Shown here in pieces: positions 41,217-49,600 of a stretch of 55,144 bases of DNA (positions within the stretch are counted from its first letter, which is position 1; every line of letters begins with the position of its first letter). The translations under genes and the position numbers were made by a program. The notes beneath the pieces were generated by a model. That model did no database searches and had not been told where the DNA came from. It saw nothing but the letters and a program-made list of their open reading frames with translations. The DNA comes from Sandarakinorhabdus cyanobacteriorum. GTDB taxonomy: Bacteria; Pseudomonadota; Alphaproteobacteria; Sphingomonadales; Sphingomonadaceae. Location of the stretch: assembly GCF_002251755.1 (NCBI RefSeq), contig NZ_NOXT01000122.1:449-55592 (forward strand), given 5' to 3'.

Positions 41217-42272
41217 CTACAGGGTCCGCGCCAGCAGCGCCTTCAGCTCGCCCTCCCAGAAGACCGACCAGGTGTGGGTGCTGTGGCCGCGGGTTTCGGC
41301 GGTTTCGGGGATCAGCACGAAGCGGCCCTGTGGCATGGCCTTCACGTGGGCGGTAGCATCGCCGACACCAGGTGGGTTGATGAAATCATCGGCGCTGTTC
41401 ACCCAGGTGATGGGCATGGTGATGCGGGCGAGATTGGGGGCCGGGTTGTAATTGCGGCTGGCCTCCAGCTGATAGATGCGGTCGTTGGCGTCGGCGCTGC
41501 CGGCTAGGCCCTGCGCCATGGCGCGTTCGGCGGCGGCATCGGCGAGGTCACGCGTCGGCCAATCGGCCTGCATCCTCACCGGGGCCGAACTCGCCATCGC
41601 CTGCAACGCCACACCAACCCTCAGGCCGTTCAGCGGCTGTTTGCTGTAATTGCCGCCGTTCCAATCCGGATCGGCCTTGATCGCCTGGATCGCCATCGCC
41701 CGCCACATGCGGTTGCGCCCGGCCAGCGGGATGACATTGCAGGCCAGCGGCATGATCGCGGCGGCGCGGCCGGGCAGATCGGTGCCGAACTGGAAGCCCA
41801 TCATGCAGCCCATCGATGTGCCCATCAGCAGCCGCAGCCGCTTCACCTTGAGATTATCGAGCAGCAGGCCCTGCGCGCGCACCATGTCGGCATAGTCATA
41901 GGCCGGGAAGGCCATCCTCAGCCCGTCGCTGGGTTTGGACGAGCCGCCATGGCCGATGGCGTCGGGCAGGATGATGAAGTGGGTGGCGAGATCAAGCGGC
42001 GCGCCGGGCGCGAACAGGCGGGTGAACTGGGGTGTGAGGAACTGGGCGCCGGTGCCGCCGGTGCCATGGCCGATCATGACCGCGTTGGTGATATTGCCTG
42101 CCGCATCGCGCTGCGGCGTGCCCAGGGTGCGATAATGCTGCTTCAGCTCGGGCAGCAGCTGGCCATCGCCGAAGCGGAAATCGCGGGTGACAAAATCCGC
42201 CTCGGCCACCGGCAGGGTTTGCGCGGCGGCGGGGGCGGCGATCAGGGCGGCGAGCAGGAGCGTGCGGATCAT
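41217..42272 (-). CDS. Exported MetX-like alpha/beta hydrolase
   Basis: A 351-residue alpha/beta-fold protein with a signal peptide (MIRTLLLAALIAAPAAAQTL). The nucleophile elbow is 'LLMGTSMGCMMGFQFGTDLP' (S153), with 'GHGTGGTGAQFLTPQF', 'ILPDAIGHGGSSKP', an acid in 'VNSADDFINPP' and H in 'RGHSTHTWSVFW'. The fold and spacing are those of homoserine O-acetyltransferase relatives, but export rules out methionine biosynthesis. An esterase or acyl hydrolase in the periplasm is more likely. The start at 42272 excludes an upstream shadow that runs through tRNA-Leu. It lies downstream of the tRNA terminator, so it needs its own promoter. Confidence 0.87.
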   Translation of the reverse strand: MIRTLLLAALIAAPAAAQTLPVAEADFVTRDFRFGDGQLLPELKQHYRTLGTPQRDAAGNITNAVMIGHGTGGTGAQFLTPQFTRLFAPGAPLDLATHFIILPDAIGHGGSSKPSDGLRMAFPAYDYADMVRAQGLLLDNLKVKRLRLLMGTSMGCMMGFQFGTDLPGRAAAIMPLACNVIPLAGRNRMWRAMAIQAIKADPDWNGGNYSKQPLNGLRVGVALQAMASSAPVRMQADWPTRDLADAAAERAMAQGLAGSADANDRIYQLEASRNYNPAPNLARITMPITWVNSADDFINPPGVGDATAHVKAMPQGRFVLIPETAETRGHSTHTWSVFWEGELKALLARTL

Positions 42273-42310
42273 GGCGGCGATTTGGCCCGGCGCATGGGCC
42301 CGGCGCAACG

Positions 42311-42340
42311 AAAAAAGGCCGCCCCGAAGAGCGGCCTTTT
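42311..42340 (-). terminator. Terminator of tRNA-Leu(CAG)
   Basis: GGCCGC and GCGGCC pair around the loop CCCGAAGA, with A-run AAAAAA on the left and TTTT on the right. On the minus strand the hairpin AAAAGGCCGC...GCGGCC ends in TTTTTT, a classic rho-independent terminator eight bases beyond the tRNA 3' end. Confidence 0.88.
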
Positions 42341-42347
42341 CGAAAGA

Positions 42348-42434
42348 TGGTGCCCAGAAGAGGACTCGAACCTCCACGCCCTTGCGAGCGCCAGCACCTG
42401 AAGCTGGTGCGTCTACCAATTCCGCCATCTGGGC
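42348..42434 (-). tRNA. tRNA-Leu (anticodon CAG)
   Basis: An 87-nt class II tRNA on the minus strand starting GCCCAGATGGCGGAATTGGT. The anticodon stem CCAGC/GCTGG encloses TTCAGGT (CAG). The variable arm is CGCTCGCAAGGGCG, the T-loop TTCGAGT, and CCA is encoded at 42350-42348. It decodes the abundant CTG codon of this GC-rich genome. Confidence 0.95.
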
Positions 42435-42595
42435 ACGGCGCCGCTTTCGCAGCGCGGTAGTTGGCGGCTGTTATGGGCAGGCGGCGGGCTTGTCAACCGC
42501 TGCCAGCCGATTTTCTGTCGATTTTTCCGGGGGCACTGCGCCGGGGGCAAGATGGCCCAAGACAGGGCGGGCAACTGCCGCTAAACCCTGCCGCC

Positions 42596-43573
42596 ATGAT
42601 GGCAAACAGCGTGAACGGGGTGCCCCCCCTGGCCCAGGGCGAACTGGTGACGGTGGTGGGTGGAGCCGGCTTCATCGGCCGCTATGTGGTGCAGGCGCTG
42701 GCGCGGGCCGGCTGCCGGGTGCGCGCCGTGTCGCGCCATGCCGACAGCGCGCTGTTCCTGAAGCCGCTGGGCGATCTGGGCCAGATCCAGGTGGTTTCGG
42801 GCAACATCACCAGCGATGCCGACATGGCGGCGGCCTTTGCCGGCGCGGCGGCCGGGGTGAATCTCGTCGGCATCCTGGCCGAATCCGGCAGCCAGCGGTT
42901 TGATTCGCTGCAGGCCGAAGGCGCCGGCCGGGCCGCCCGGGCGGCAGCGGCGGCGGGCGCGCGCAGTTTCGTGCAGGTGTCCGCCATCGGGGCCGATGCC
43001 GGCAGCCCCATCGCCTATGCCCGCAGCAAGGGCGAAGGCGAGCAGGCGGTGCTGGCCGCCTTCCCCGGCGCCACCATCCTGCGCCCCAGCCTGGTGGCGG
43101 GGCCGGAAGACCAGTTTTTCAACCGTTTTGCCGGGATGGCGCGCATCGCGCCCTTCCTGCCGGCGATTTCGGGCAGCAGCCTGTTCCAGCCAGTCTATGT
43201 CCATGATGTCGCTGATGCGGTGCTGGCGGCGCTGAACAATCCGGCGGCGCGCGGCCAGACCTATGAACTGGGCGGGCCGGATGTGCTCAGCTTCACCGCC
43301 ATTCTGCAGATGATTTCGGACCTGACCGGGCTCGACCGGCCGGTGGTGCCCTTGTCGGACTTCACGTCGGGACTGTTGGCCAAGCTGGGTGACGTGCTGC
43401 CCTTCATGCCGATGAACAGCGATCAGCTCGCGATGCTGAAAAAGGGCAATATCGTCGGCCCCGGCAGGCCGGGCCTTGCCGATCTGGGCGTCACCCCCAC
43501 GCCGCTGGCCGCCTTCGTGCCGGCCATGCTGGAACGCTTCCGCCGCGGCGGTCGCTTTGCCAAGGCCGCCTGA
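42596..43573 (+). CDS. NDUFA9-like extended SDR (complex I subunit-like NAD-binding protein)
   Basis: A 325-residue atypical short-chain dehydrogenase. The nucleotide-binding motif is 'LVTVVGGAGFIGRYVVQALA', followed by 'RAVSRHADSALFLKPLGDLG', 'GVNLVGILAESGSQRFDSLQ', 'AYARSKGEGEQAVLAAFPGA' and 'QPVYVHDVADAVLAAL'. This is the profile of NDUFA9-type proteins in alphaproteobacteria, where they associate with NADH:quinone oxidoreductase or act in hopanoid/quinone metabolism. ATGs at 42596 and 42599 are both possible. It is coupled to uppP by a one-base overlap. Confidence 0.88.
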   Translation: MMANSVNGVPPLAQGELVTVVGGAGFIGRYVVQALARAGCRVRAVSRHADSALFLKPLGDLGQIQVVSGNITSDADMAAAFAGAAAGVNLVGILAESGSQRFDSLQAEGAGRAARAAAAAGARSFVQVSAIGADAGSPIAYARSKGEGEQAVLAAFPGATILRPSLVAGPEDQFFNRFAGMARIAPFLPAISGSSLFQPVYVHDVADAVLAALNNPAARGQTYELGGPDVLSFTAILQMISDLTGLDRPVVPLSDFTSGLLAKLGDVLPFMPMNSDQLAMLKKGNIVGPGRPGLADLGVTPTPLAAFVPAMLERFRRGGRFAKAA

Positions 43574-44379
43574 TGAACCAGCCCGATCTTCTCACCATCA
43601 TCCTGCTCGGCATTGTCGAGGGGCTGACCGAATATCTGCCGGTGTCCTCCACCGGCCACCTGATCCTCGCTGGCGAGCTGCTGGGCTTTTCGGGGGAGGC
43701 CGGCGCCACCTTTGACATCGCCATCCAGTCCGGCGCCATCCTGGCCGTGCTGGTCGCCTATTGGGGCCGCTTCATGGGCGTGGCGCAGGGGCTGCTGCGG
43801 CGCGATGCCGGGGCCTTTGCCTTCCTGGGCAACGTGGTGCTGGGCTTCCTGCCGGCCGCGGTGATGGGCGTGTTGTTCATCAAGGCGGTGGAGGCGCTGC
43901 TGGAAAGCCCGACCACGGTGGCGGTGTCGCTGATCCTGGGCGGCATCGCGATCCTGTGGATCGAACGGCGCATGGTCGAGGCCCGGGTTTCGGGGGTGGA
44001 AGCGCTGTCGGCCGGCCAGTCGCTGAAGATCGGCCTCGGCCAATGTCTCGCCATGATCCCCGGCGTGTCGCGATCGGGCGCCACCATCATGGCCGCCCTG
44101 ATGCTGGGGGTAGACCGCAAGACCGCGGCCGAATTCAGCTTCTTTCTCGCGGTGCCGACCATTTCGGGCGCCACCGTGCTGATGCTGTGGAAGAACCGGG
44201 ACGCGCTCGATGCCTCCAACCTCAGCGCCATCGGCATCGGCTTTGCCGTCAGCTTCGTGGTGGCGCTGGTGGTGGTGAAGGGCTTTGTCGCGCTGGTCAG
44301 CCGTTATGGCTTTGCACCCTTTGCCTGGTATCGAATCATCGCCGGCGGCGCGGCTCTGGCCTGGCTCTGGGCGCGATAG
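43573..44379 (+). CDS. uppP: Undecaprenyl-diphosphatase UppP (BacA)
   Basis: A 268-residue inner-membrane phosphatase that recycles undecaprenyl diphosphate for peptidoglycan and other envelope polymers. Family motifs: 'LGIVEGLTEYLPVSSTGHLI' (E-rich box) near the N-terminus and 'MIPGVSRSGATIMAALMLGV' (PGxSRSGAT) mid-protein, with 8-9 predicted helices. The length is standard. The ATG overlaps the stop of the SDR gene (TGATG). It confers bacitracin tolerance in other bacteria. Confidence 0.96.
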   Translation: MNQPDLLTIILLGIVEGLTEYLPVSSTGHLILAGELLGFSGEAGATFDIAIQSGAILAVLVAYWGRFMGVAQGLLRRDAGAFAFLGNVVLGFLPAAVMGVLFIKAVEALLESPTTVAVSLILGGIAILWIERRMVEARVSGVEALSAGQSLKIGLGQCLAMIPGVSRSGATIMAALMLGVDRKTAAEFSFFLAVPTISGATVLMLWKNRDALDASNLSAIGIGFAVSFVVALVVVKGFVALVSRYGFAPFAWYRIIAGGAALAWLWAR

Positions 44380-44530
44380 GGCCGGATCGGCCATGAATTT
44401 TTGGGCATAATCGGCAGAAATCGCCGCTTTCGTTCCAAAAAGGGCAGTATTGTTGCCCAATCTCCCGCTTTTTGCGTGACAAGCGCGTCGCGATATGGTT
44501 TCGCGCATCCCATCGAAAGGGATGGCAGCC

Positions 44531-45958
44531 ATGGGCGCAACAAAATTGCTGAAGTTCATCGAGCGGGACCAGGCCTATCCGGCCAAGCGCACCGCCGACG
44601 AACGCGCGCAGGATTTCCTGGAGATCAGCCGCCCCTATATCCTGGCCAAGGCCGAGGAGCAGGCTGGCCGCTGCAGCCAGTGCGGCGTGCCCTTCTGCCA
44701 GGTGCATTGCCCGCTGCAGAACAATATCCCCGACTGGTTGAAGCTGACGGCGGAAGGCCGGCTGGAAGAGGCTTATGAAGTCTCGTCCGCCACCAACGCC
44801 ATGCCGGAAATCTGCGGCCGCATCTGCCCGCAGGACCGGCTGTGCGAAGGCAATTGCGTGATCGAGGAAGGCTTTGGCAGCGTCACCATCGGATCGGTTG
44901 AAAAATTCATCACCGACACCGCCTGGGAAAATGGCTGGGTGAAGCCGCTGAAGCCGGTGGCTGACCGCAGCGGCCAGAGCGTGGCGATCATCGGCGCCGG
45001 CCCGGCCGGGCTGACCGCGGCGGAAGCGCTGCGGGTGAAGGGCTATGACGTGCATGTCTATGACCGGCATGACCGGGCGGGTGGCCTGCTGACCTATGGC
45101 ATCCCCGGCTTCAAGCTGGAAAAGCCGGTGGTGATGCGGCGCGTGGAGCGGCTGGCGGCCGGCGGCGTGCACTTCCATCTGAATTTTGCCGTGGGCCGCG
45201 ATGCCAGCCTGGCGGAGCTGCGCGAACGCCATGATGCCGTGCTGATCGCCACCGGTGTCTACAAGGCCCGCCAGGTCGAGGTGCCGGGCGCCGATGGCCC
45301 GACGACGATGGCAGCGCTGGATTATCTGATCGCCGCCAACAAGACCGGCTTTGGCGATGTGCTGCCCGATGCGGGGCAATTTGATGCCGCCGGCAAGCAT
45401 GTGGTGGTGATCGGCGGTGGTGACACCGCGATGGACTGTGTGCGCACCGCCATCCGCCAGGGCGCGGCCAGCGTGAAATGCCTTTATCGCCGTGACCGGG
45501 AGAATATGCCGGGTTCCGCCCGCGAAGTCGCCAATGCCGAGGAAGAGGGCGTGGACTTCGTGTGGCTGGCTGCTCCCGCCGAAATCACCGCCACCGGCGT
45601 GGTGGCGCAGGGCATGCGGCTGGGCCAGCCCGGCCCCGATGGCCGCCGCGCCCCCGAACCGGATGCCGACAACCGCTTCACCCTGCCCGCCGATCTGGTG
45701 ATCAAGGCGCTGGGCTTTGATGCGGAGGATCTGCCCACCCTGTTCGGCGCGCCGGATCTGCCGGTGACGCGCTGGGGCACATGCCGCGTTGACCACAAGA
45801 CGATGATGACCGGGCTGGATGGCGTGTTCGCCGCCGGAGACATCGTGCGCGGCGCCAGCCTGGTGGTGTGGGCGGTGCGCGACGGGCGTGACGTGGCGGC
45901 GCAGATGCACCAATATCTGCGCGCCCGGGCCAGCACGGCCGCCATGGTGGCGGCCTGA
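44531..45958 (+). CDS. gltD: Glutamate synthase (NADPH) small subunit GltD
   Basis: A 475-residue NADPH-binding Fe-S flavoprotein that feeds electrons to GltB. N-terminal cysteine clusters are 'AGRCSQCGVPFCQVHCPLQN' and 'EICGRICPQDRLCEGNC'. The FAD motif is 'VAIIGAGPAGLTAAEALRVK', the NADPH motif 'VVVIGGGDTAMDCVRTAIRQ', and the final FAD strand 'GVFAAGDIVRGASLVVWAVR'. ATG 44531 is chosen because GAAAGGG lies nine bases upstream; 44522 would start on top of it. Upstream 44380-44530 is a 151-base AT-richer promoter region. The gene order is gltD, DUF2059 gene, gltB. Confidence 0.95.
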   Translation: MGATKLLKFIERDQAYPAKRTADERAQDFLEISRPYILAKAEEQAGRCSQCGVPFCQVHCPLQNNIPDWLKLTAEGRLEEAYEVSSATNAMPEICGRICPQDRLCEGNCVIEEGFGSVTIGSVEKFITDTAWENGWVKPLKPVADRSGQSVAIIGAGPAGLTAAEALRVKGYDVHVYDRHDRAGGLLTYGIPGFKLEKPVVMRRVERLAAGGVHFHLNFAVGRDASLAELRERHDAVLIATGVYKARQVEVPGADGPTTMAALDYLIAANKTGFGDVLPDAGQFDAAGKHVVVIGGGDTAMDCVRTAIRQGAASVKCLYRRDRENMPGSAREVANAEEEGVDFVWLAAPAEITATGVVAQGMRLGQPGPDGRRAPEPDADNRFTLPADLVIKALGFDAEDLPTLFGAPDLPVTRWGTCRVDHKTMMTGLDGVFAAGDIVRGASLVVWAVRDGRDVAAQMHQYLRARASTAAMVAA

Positions 45959-45983
45959 TCGCGCCCGCGACTGGGGAATTTCA

Positions 45984-46601
45984 ATGTCGTCTGCAGCCAC
46001 CATCCTGATCGCCGCCGTCGCCTCGTTGGGCAGCGCCACGGCCCAGCCGCCGGCCCGCCCGGCCGGCCCGCCGGCACCGCCGCCGGTGAAGGCCGATGCC
46101 GCCACCATGCAGGCCGCCAACGCGCTGGTGGCGCAATTGGGCCTGAAGGCGCAACTGCAGCGCCAGATGGCTGGCACCGTTGCCCAGATGAAGCGCGGCA
46201 ATGTGATCGGCGCCATGCTGGCCCAGCAGCCGGGCTTCATTCCGGCCTATCAGGCCAACAAGGCGAAATTTGATCCGGTGCTGCAGAAGGCGGGCGCCAT
46301 TCAGGCCGAAATCGCGCAAGGCGTGATCAACCAGAATGTTAACGCCGTGGTGGCCGCCGCCGCCCAGGCCTATGCCCGGCAATATAGCGCGGCAGAGCTG
46401 AATGGCCTGATTGCCTTTTACAAGAGCCCTCTGGGCGTGAAGCTGCAGGCCAAGCAGGCACTGGTGGGCCAGGAGATCGCGGTGCAGACCGCCCGGCTGA
46501 TCGGCGCCAAGATTGATGCCGCCATGACCGCCAACGCGCCGCGCCTGCGCGCCGCGCTGGCCCCGCTGAACAGCATCGCGCCGCCACCTGCACAGAAATA
46601 A
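45984..46601 (+). CDS. Exported DUF2059 protein between gltD and gltB
   Basis: A 205-residue protein with a signal peptide (MSSAATILIAAVASLGSATA) and a Pro/Ala-rich linker. A helical DUF2059 domain follows: 'YARQYSAAELNGLIAFYKSP' then 'LGVKLQAKQALVGQEIAVQT'. The domain is common in exported proteins with no assigned activity. It starts 25 bases after gltD and ends 22 before gltB in the same direction, so it should be cotranscribed with the glutamate synthase genes. A periplasmic protein in this operon has no obvious link to ammonia assimilation and may be a recent insertion or a lineage trait. Confidence 0.85.
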   Translation: MSSAATILIAAVASLGSATAQPPARPAGPPAPPPVKADAATMQAANALVAQLGLKAQLQRQMAGTVAQMKRGNVIGAMLAQQPGFIPAYQANKAKFDPVLQKAGAIQAEIAQGVINQNVNAVVAAAAQAYARQYSAAELNGLIAFYKSPLGVKLQAKQALVGQEIAVQTARLIGAKIDAAMTANAPRLRAALAPLNSIAPPPAQK

Positions 46602-46623
46602 GCCCGTTTCGGGAGCCCGACCG

Positions 46624-49600
46624 ATGACCACCCTGCCCGTCTTCACCGCCAGCGCCGAAGAGCGCGCCCGCATCGCCGAGATCGGCATGTATCGCCCCGA
46701 GCTGGAGGGCGATGCCTGCGGCGTGGGCCTGGTGGCCGCCACCGATGGCCGGCCACAGCGGCGGGTGGTGACGGCAGCGATCGATGCGCTGAAGGCGGTG
46801 TGGCACCGCGGCGCCGTCGATGCCGATGGCAAGACCGGGGATGGCGCCGGCATATTGGTCGAAATCCCGGTCGATTTCTTTCACGAGCATATCGAACGCC
46901 ACGGGCAGAAGCCGGTCGCCGGCCTGCTCGCGGTGGGCCAGGTCTTCCTGCCGCGCACCGATCTGGGCGCGCAGGAGGCCTGCCGCACCATCGTCGAATC
47001 GGAAATCATCGGCTTTGGCTACAAGGTCTATGGCTGGCGGCAGGTGCCGGTGGACATCAGCTGCATCGGCGACAAGGCGATGCAGAGCCGGCCGGAGATC
47101 GAGCAGATCATGATCGCCGGGCCCAGGCCGAACGGCGACGATGCCAAGGAGCAGTTCGAGAAGGATCTGTTCCTGATCCGCCGCCGCATCGAGAAGAAGG
47201 TGATCGAGGCGCAGATCCAGGGCTTCTACTTCTGCTCGCTGTCGTGCCGCACCCTCATCTACAAGGGTCTGTTCCTGGCTGAATCGCTGAGCGTCTTCTA
47301 TCCCGACCTCAACGACGAGCGCTTCGTGTCGCGCTTTGCCATCTATCACCAGCGCTATTCCACCAACACCTTCCCGCAATGGTGGCTGGCGCAGCCGTTC
47401 CGCTGCCTTGCCCACAATGGCGAGATCAACACGATCCGCGGCAACACCAACTGGATGAAGAGCCACGAGATCAAGATGGCGGCTTCGGCCTTTGGCGAGC
47501 ATTCGGAGGATATCAAGCCGCTGATCCCGGCCGGCGCGTCGGACACGGCGGCGCTGGACGCGGTGTTCGAAGCCTTTGTGCGCTCCGGCCGCGATGCGCC
47601 GACCGCCAAGCTGATGCTGATCCCGCAGGCCTGGCAGCAGGACCCGACGCTCGATCCCGCCACCCGCGCCATGTATGCCTTTTTCGCTTCGCTGATGGAG
47701 CCGTGGGATGGGCCGGCGGCGCTGGCCATGACCGATGGCCGCTGGGTGGTGGCGGGGCTGGACCGCAACGCGCTGCGACCCATGCGCTATTGCCTCACCC
47801 GCGATGGCCTGCTGATCACCGGGTCCGAAGCCGGCATGGTGGTGGTGCCGGAAGCCGATGTGGCCAAGAAGGGCGCGCTCGGCCCCGGCGAGATGATCGC
47901 GGTTGATCTCGATGCCGCGCCGTCGCGTTTTTACAGCGATGCCGAGATCAAGGCCAAGGTCGCCGGCGCGCAGGATTATGCCGCGCTGGTCGCCGGCTTC
48001 ACCAATTTCGAGGATCTGCCCGGTAGGGCCAGCCCGGAACCCGGCCCGGCCTTTGCCCGCGATGAACTGCGCCGCCGCCAGATCGCCGCCGGCCAGACGC
48101 TGGAAGACATGGAGCTGATCCTGGCGCCGATGGTGGAAGACGCCAAGGAGGCCGTGGGCAGCATGGGCGATGATGCCCCGCTGGCGGTGATTTCCGAAAA
48201 CGCCCGCAACCTCAGCCATTTCTTCCGGCAGAATTTCAGCCAGGTCACCAACCCGCCGATCGATTCCCTGCGCGAAACCCGGGTGATGAGCCTGAAGACG
48301 CGCTTTTCCAACCTGACCAACATCCTGGACGACGAAGCCACCCAGGCCGGCGTGATGGTGATGGATTCGCCGGTGCTGACCAACCGCGACTGGGATGTGC
48401 TGAAAGGCCATTTCGGCCGGCAGGTCGCCGAGATTGACTGCACGTTCGACATCAACGGCGGCCCCGCCGCGCTGCGCGCCGCCATCGCCCGCATCCGGGC
48501 CGAGGCGGAAACCGCCGTGCGCCAGGGCAAGACGCAATTGTTCCTGACCGACGAGCATCAATCGGCACAAAAGGCCGGCATCGCCATGATCCTGGCGACG
48601 GCGGGCGTGCACACCCACCTGGTGCGCAAGGGCCTGCGCACCTATGTCTCGATCAACGTCCGCTCGGCCGAGGCGCTCGACACCCATTATTTCGCCGTGC
48701 TGATCGGCGTGGGTGCCACCACGGTGAATGCCTATCTGGCGCAGGAGGCGATTGCCGATCGCCACGCCCGCGGCCTGTTCGGCAGCATGTCGCTAAGCGA
48801 TTGCGTCGCCCGCTACAAGAAGGCGGTGGACGATGGCCTGCTGAAGATCATGGCCAAGATGGGGATCGCGGTGATCTCCTCCTATCGCGGCGGCTACAAC
48901 TTCGAAGCCGTTGGCCTGTCCCGCGCGCTGGTGAATGATTTCTTCCCCGGCATGCCGGCCAAGATTTCCGGCGAAGGCTTTGAATCGCTGTTCATCAACG
49001 CCCAGCTGCGCCACGACAAGGCGTGGGACGAGGATGTGATCGCCCTGCCGGTGGGCGGCCTTTATCGCTGGCGCGCCGGTGGTGAGGCGCACGCCTGGAG
49101 CGCCCAGCTCATCCACCTGCTGCAAACCGCCGTCAGCCGCGACAGCTACAGCGATTATCAGAAGTTCAGCCGCGGCGTGCAGGCGCTGCCGCCGATCTCC
49201 CTGCGTGACCTTTTGGATTTCGTGCCGGGCACCAAGCCGGTGCCGATCGAATCGGTCGAATCGGTCACCGAAATCCGCAAGCGCTTCGTGACCCCGGGCA
49301 TGAGCCTGGGCGCCCTGTCCCCCGAAGCGCATGAGACGCTGGCGATTGCCATGAACCGCATCGGCGCCAAGGCGGTGTCGGGCGAAGGCGGCGAGGATCG
49401 CAGCCGCTTCACCCCCTATGCCAATGGCGACAACGCCAATTCGGTCATCAAGCAGATCGCCTCGGGCCGCTTTGGCGTGACGGCGGAATATTTGAACGCC
49501 TGCGAGGAGATCGAAATCAAGGTCGCGCAGGGCGCCAAGCCCGGCGAGGGCGGCCAGCTGCCCGGCTTCAAGGTGACCGAGCTGATCGCCAGGCTGCGCC

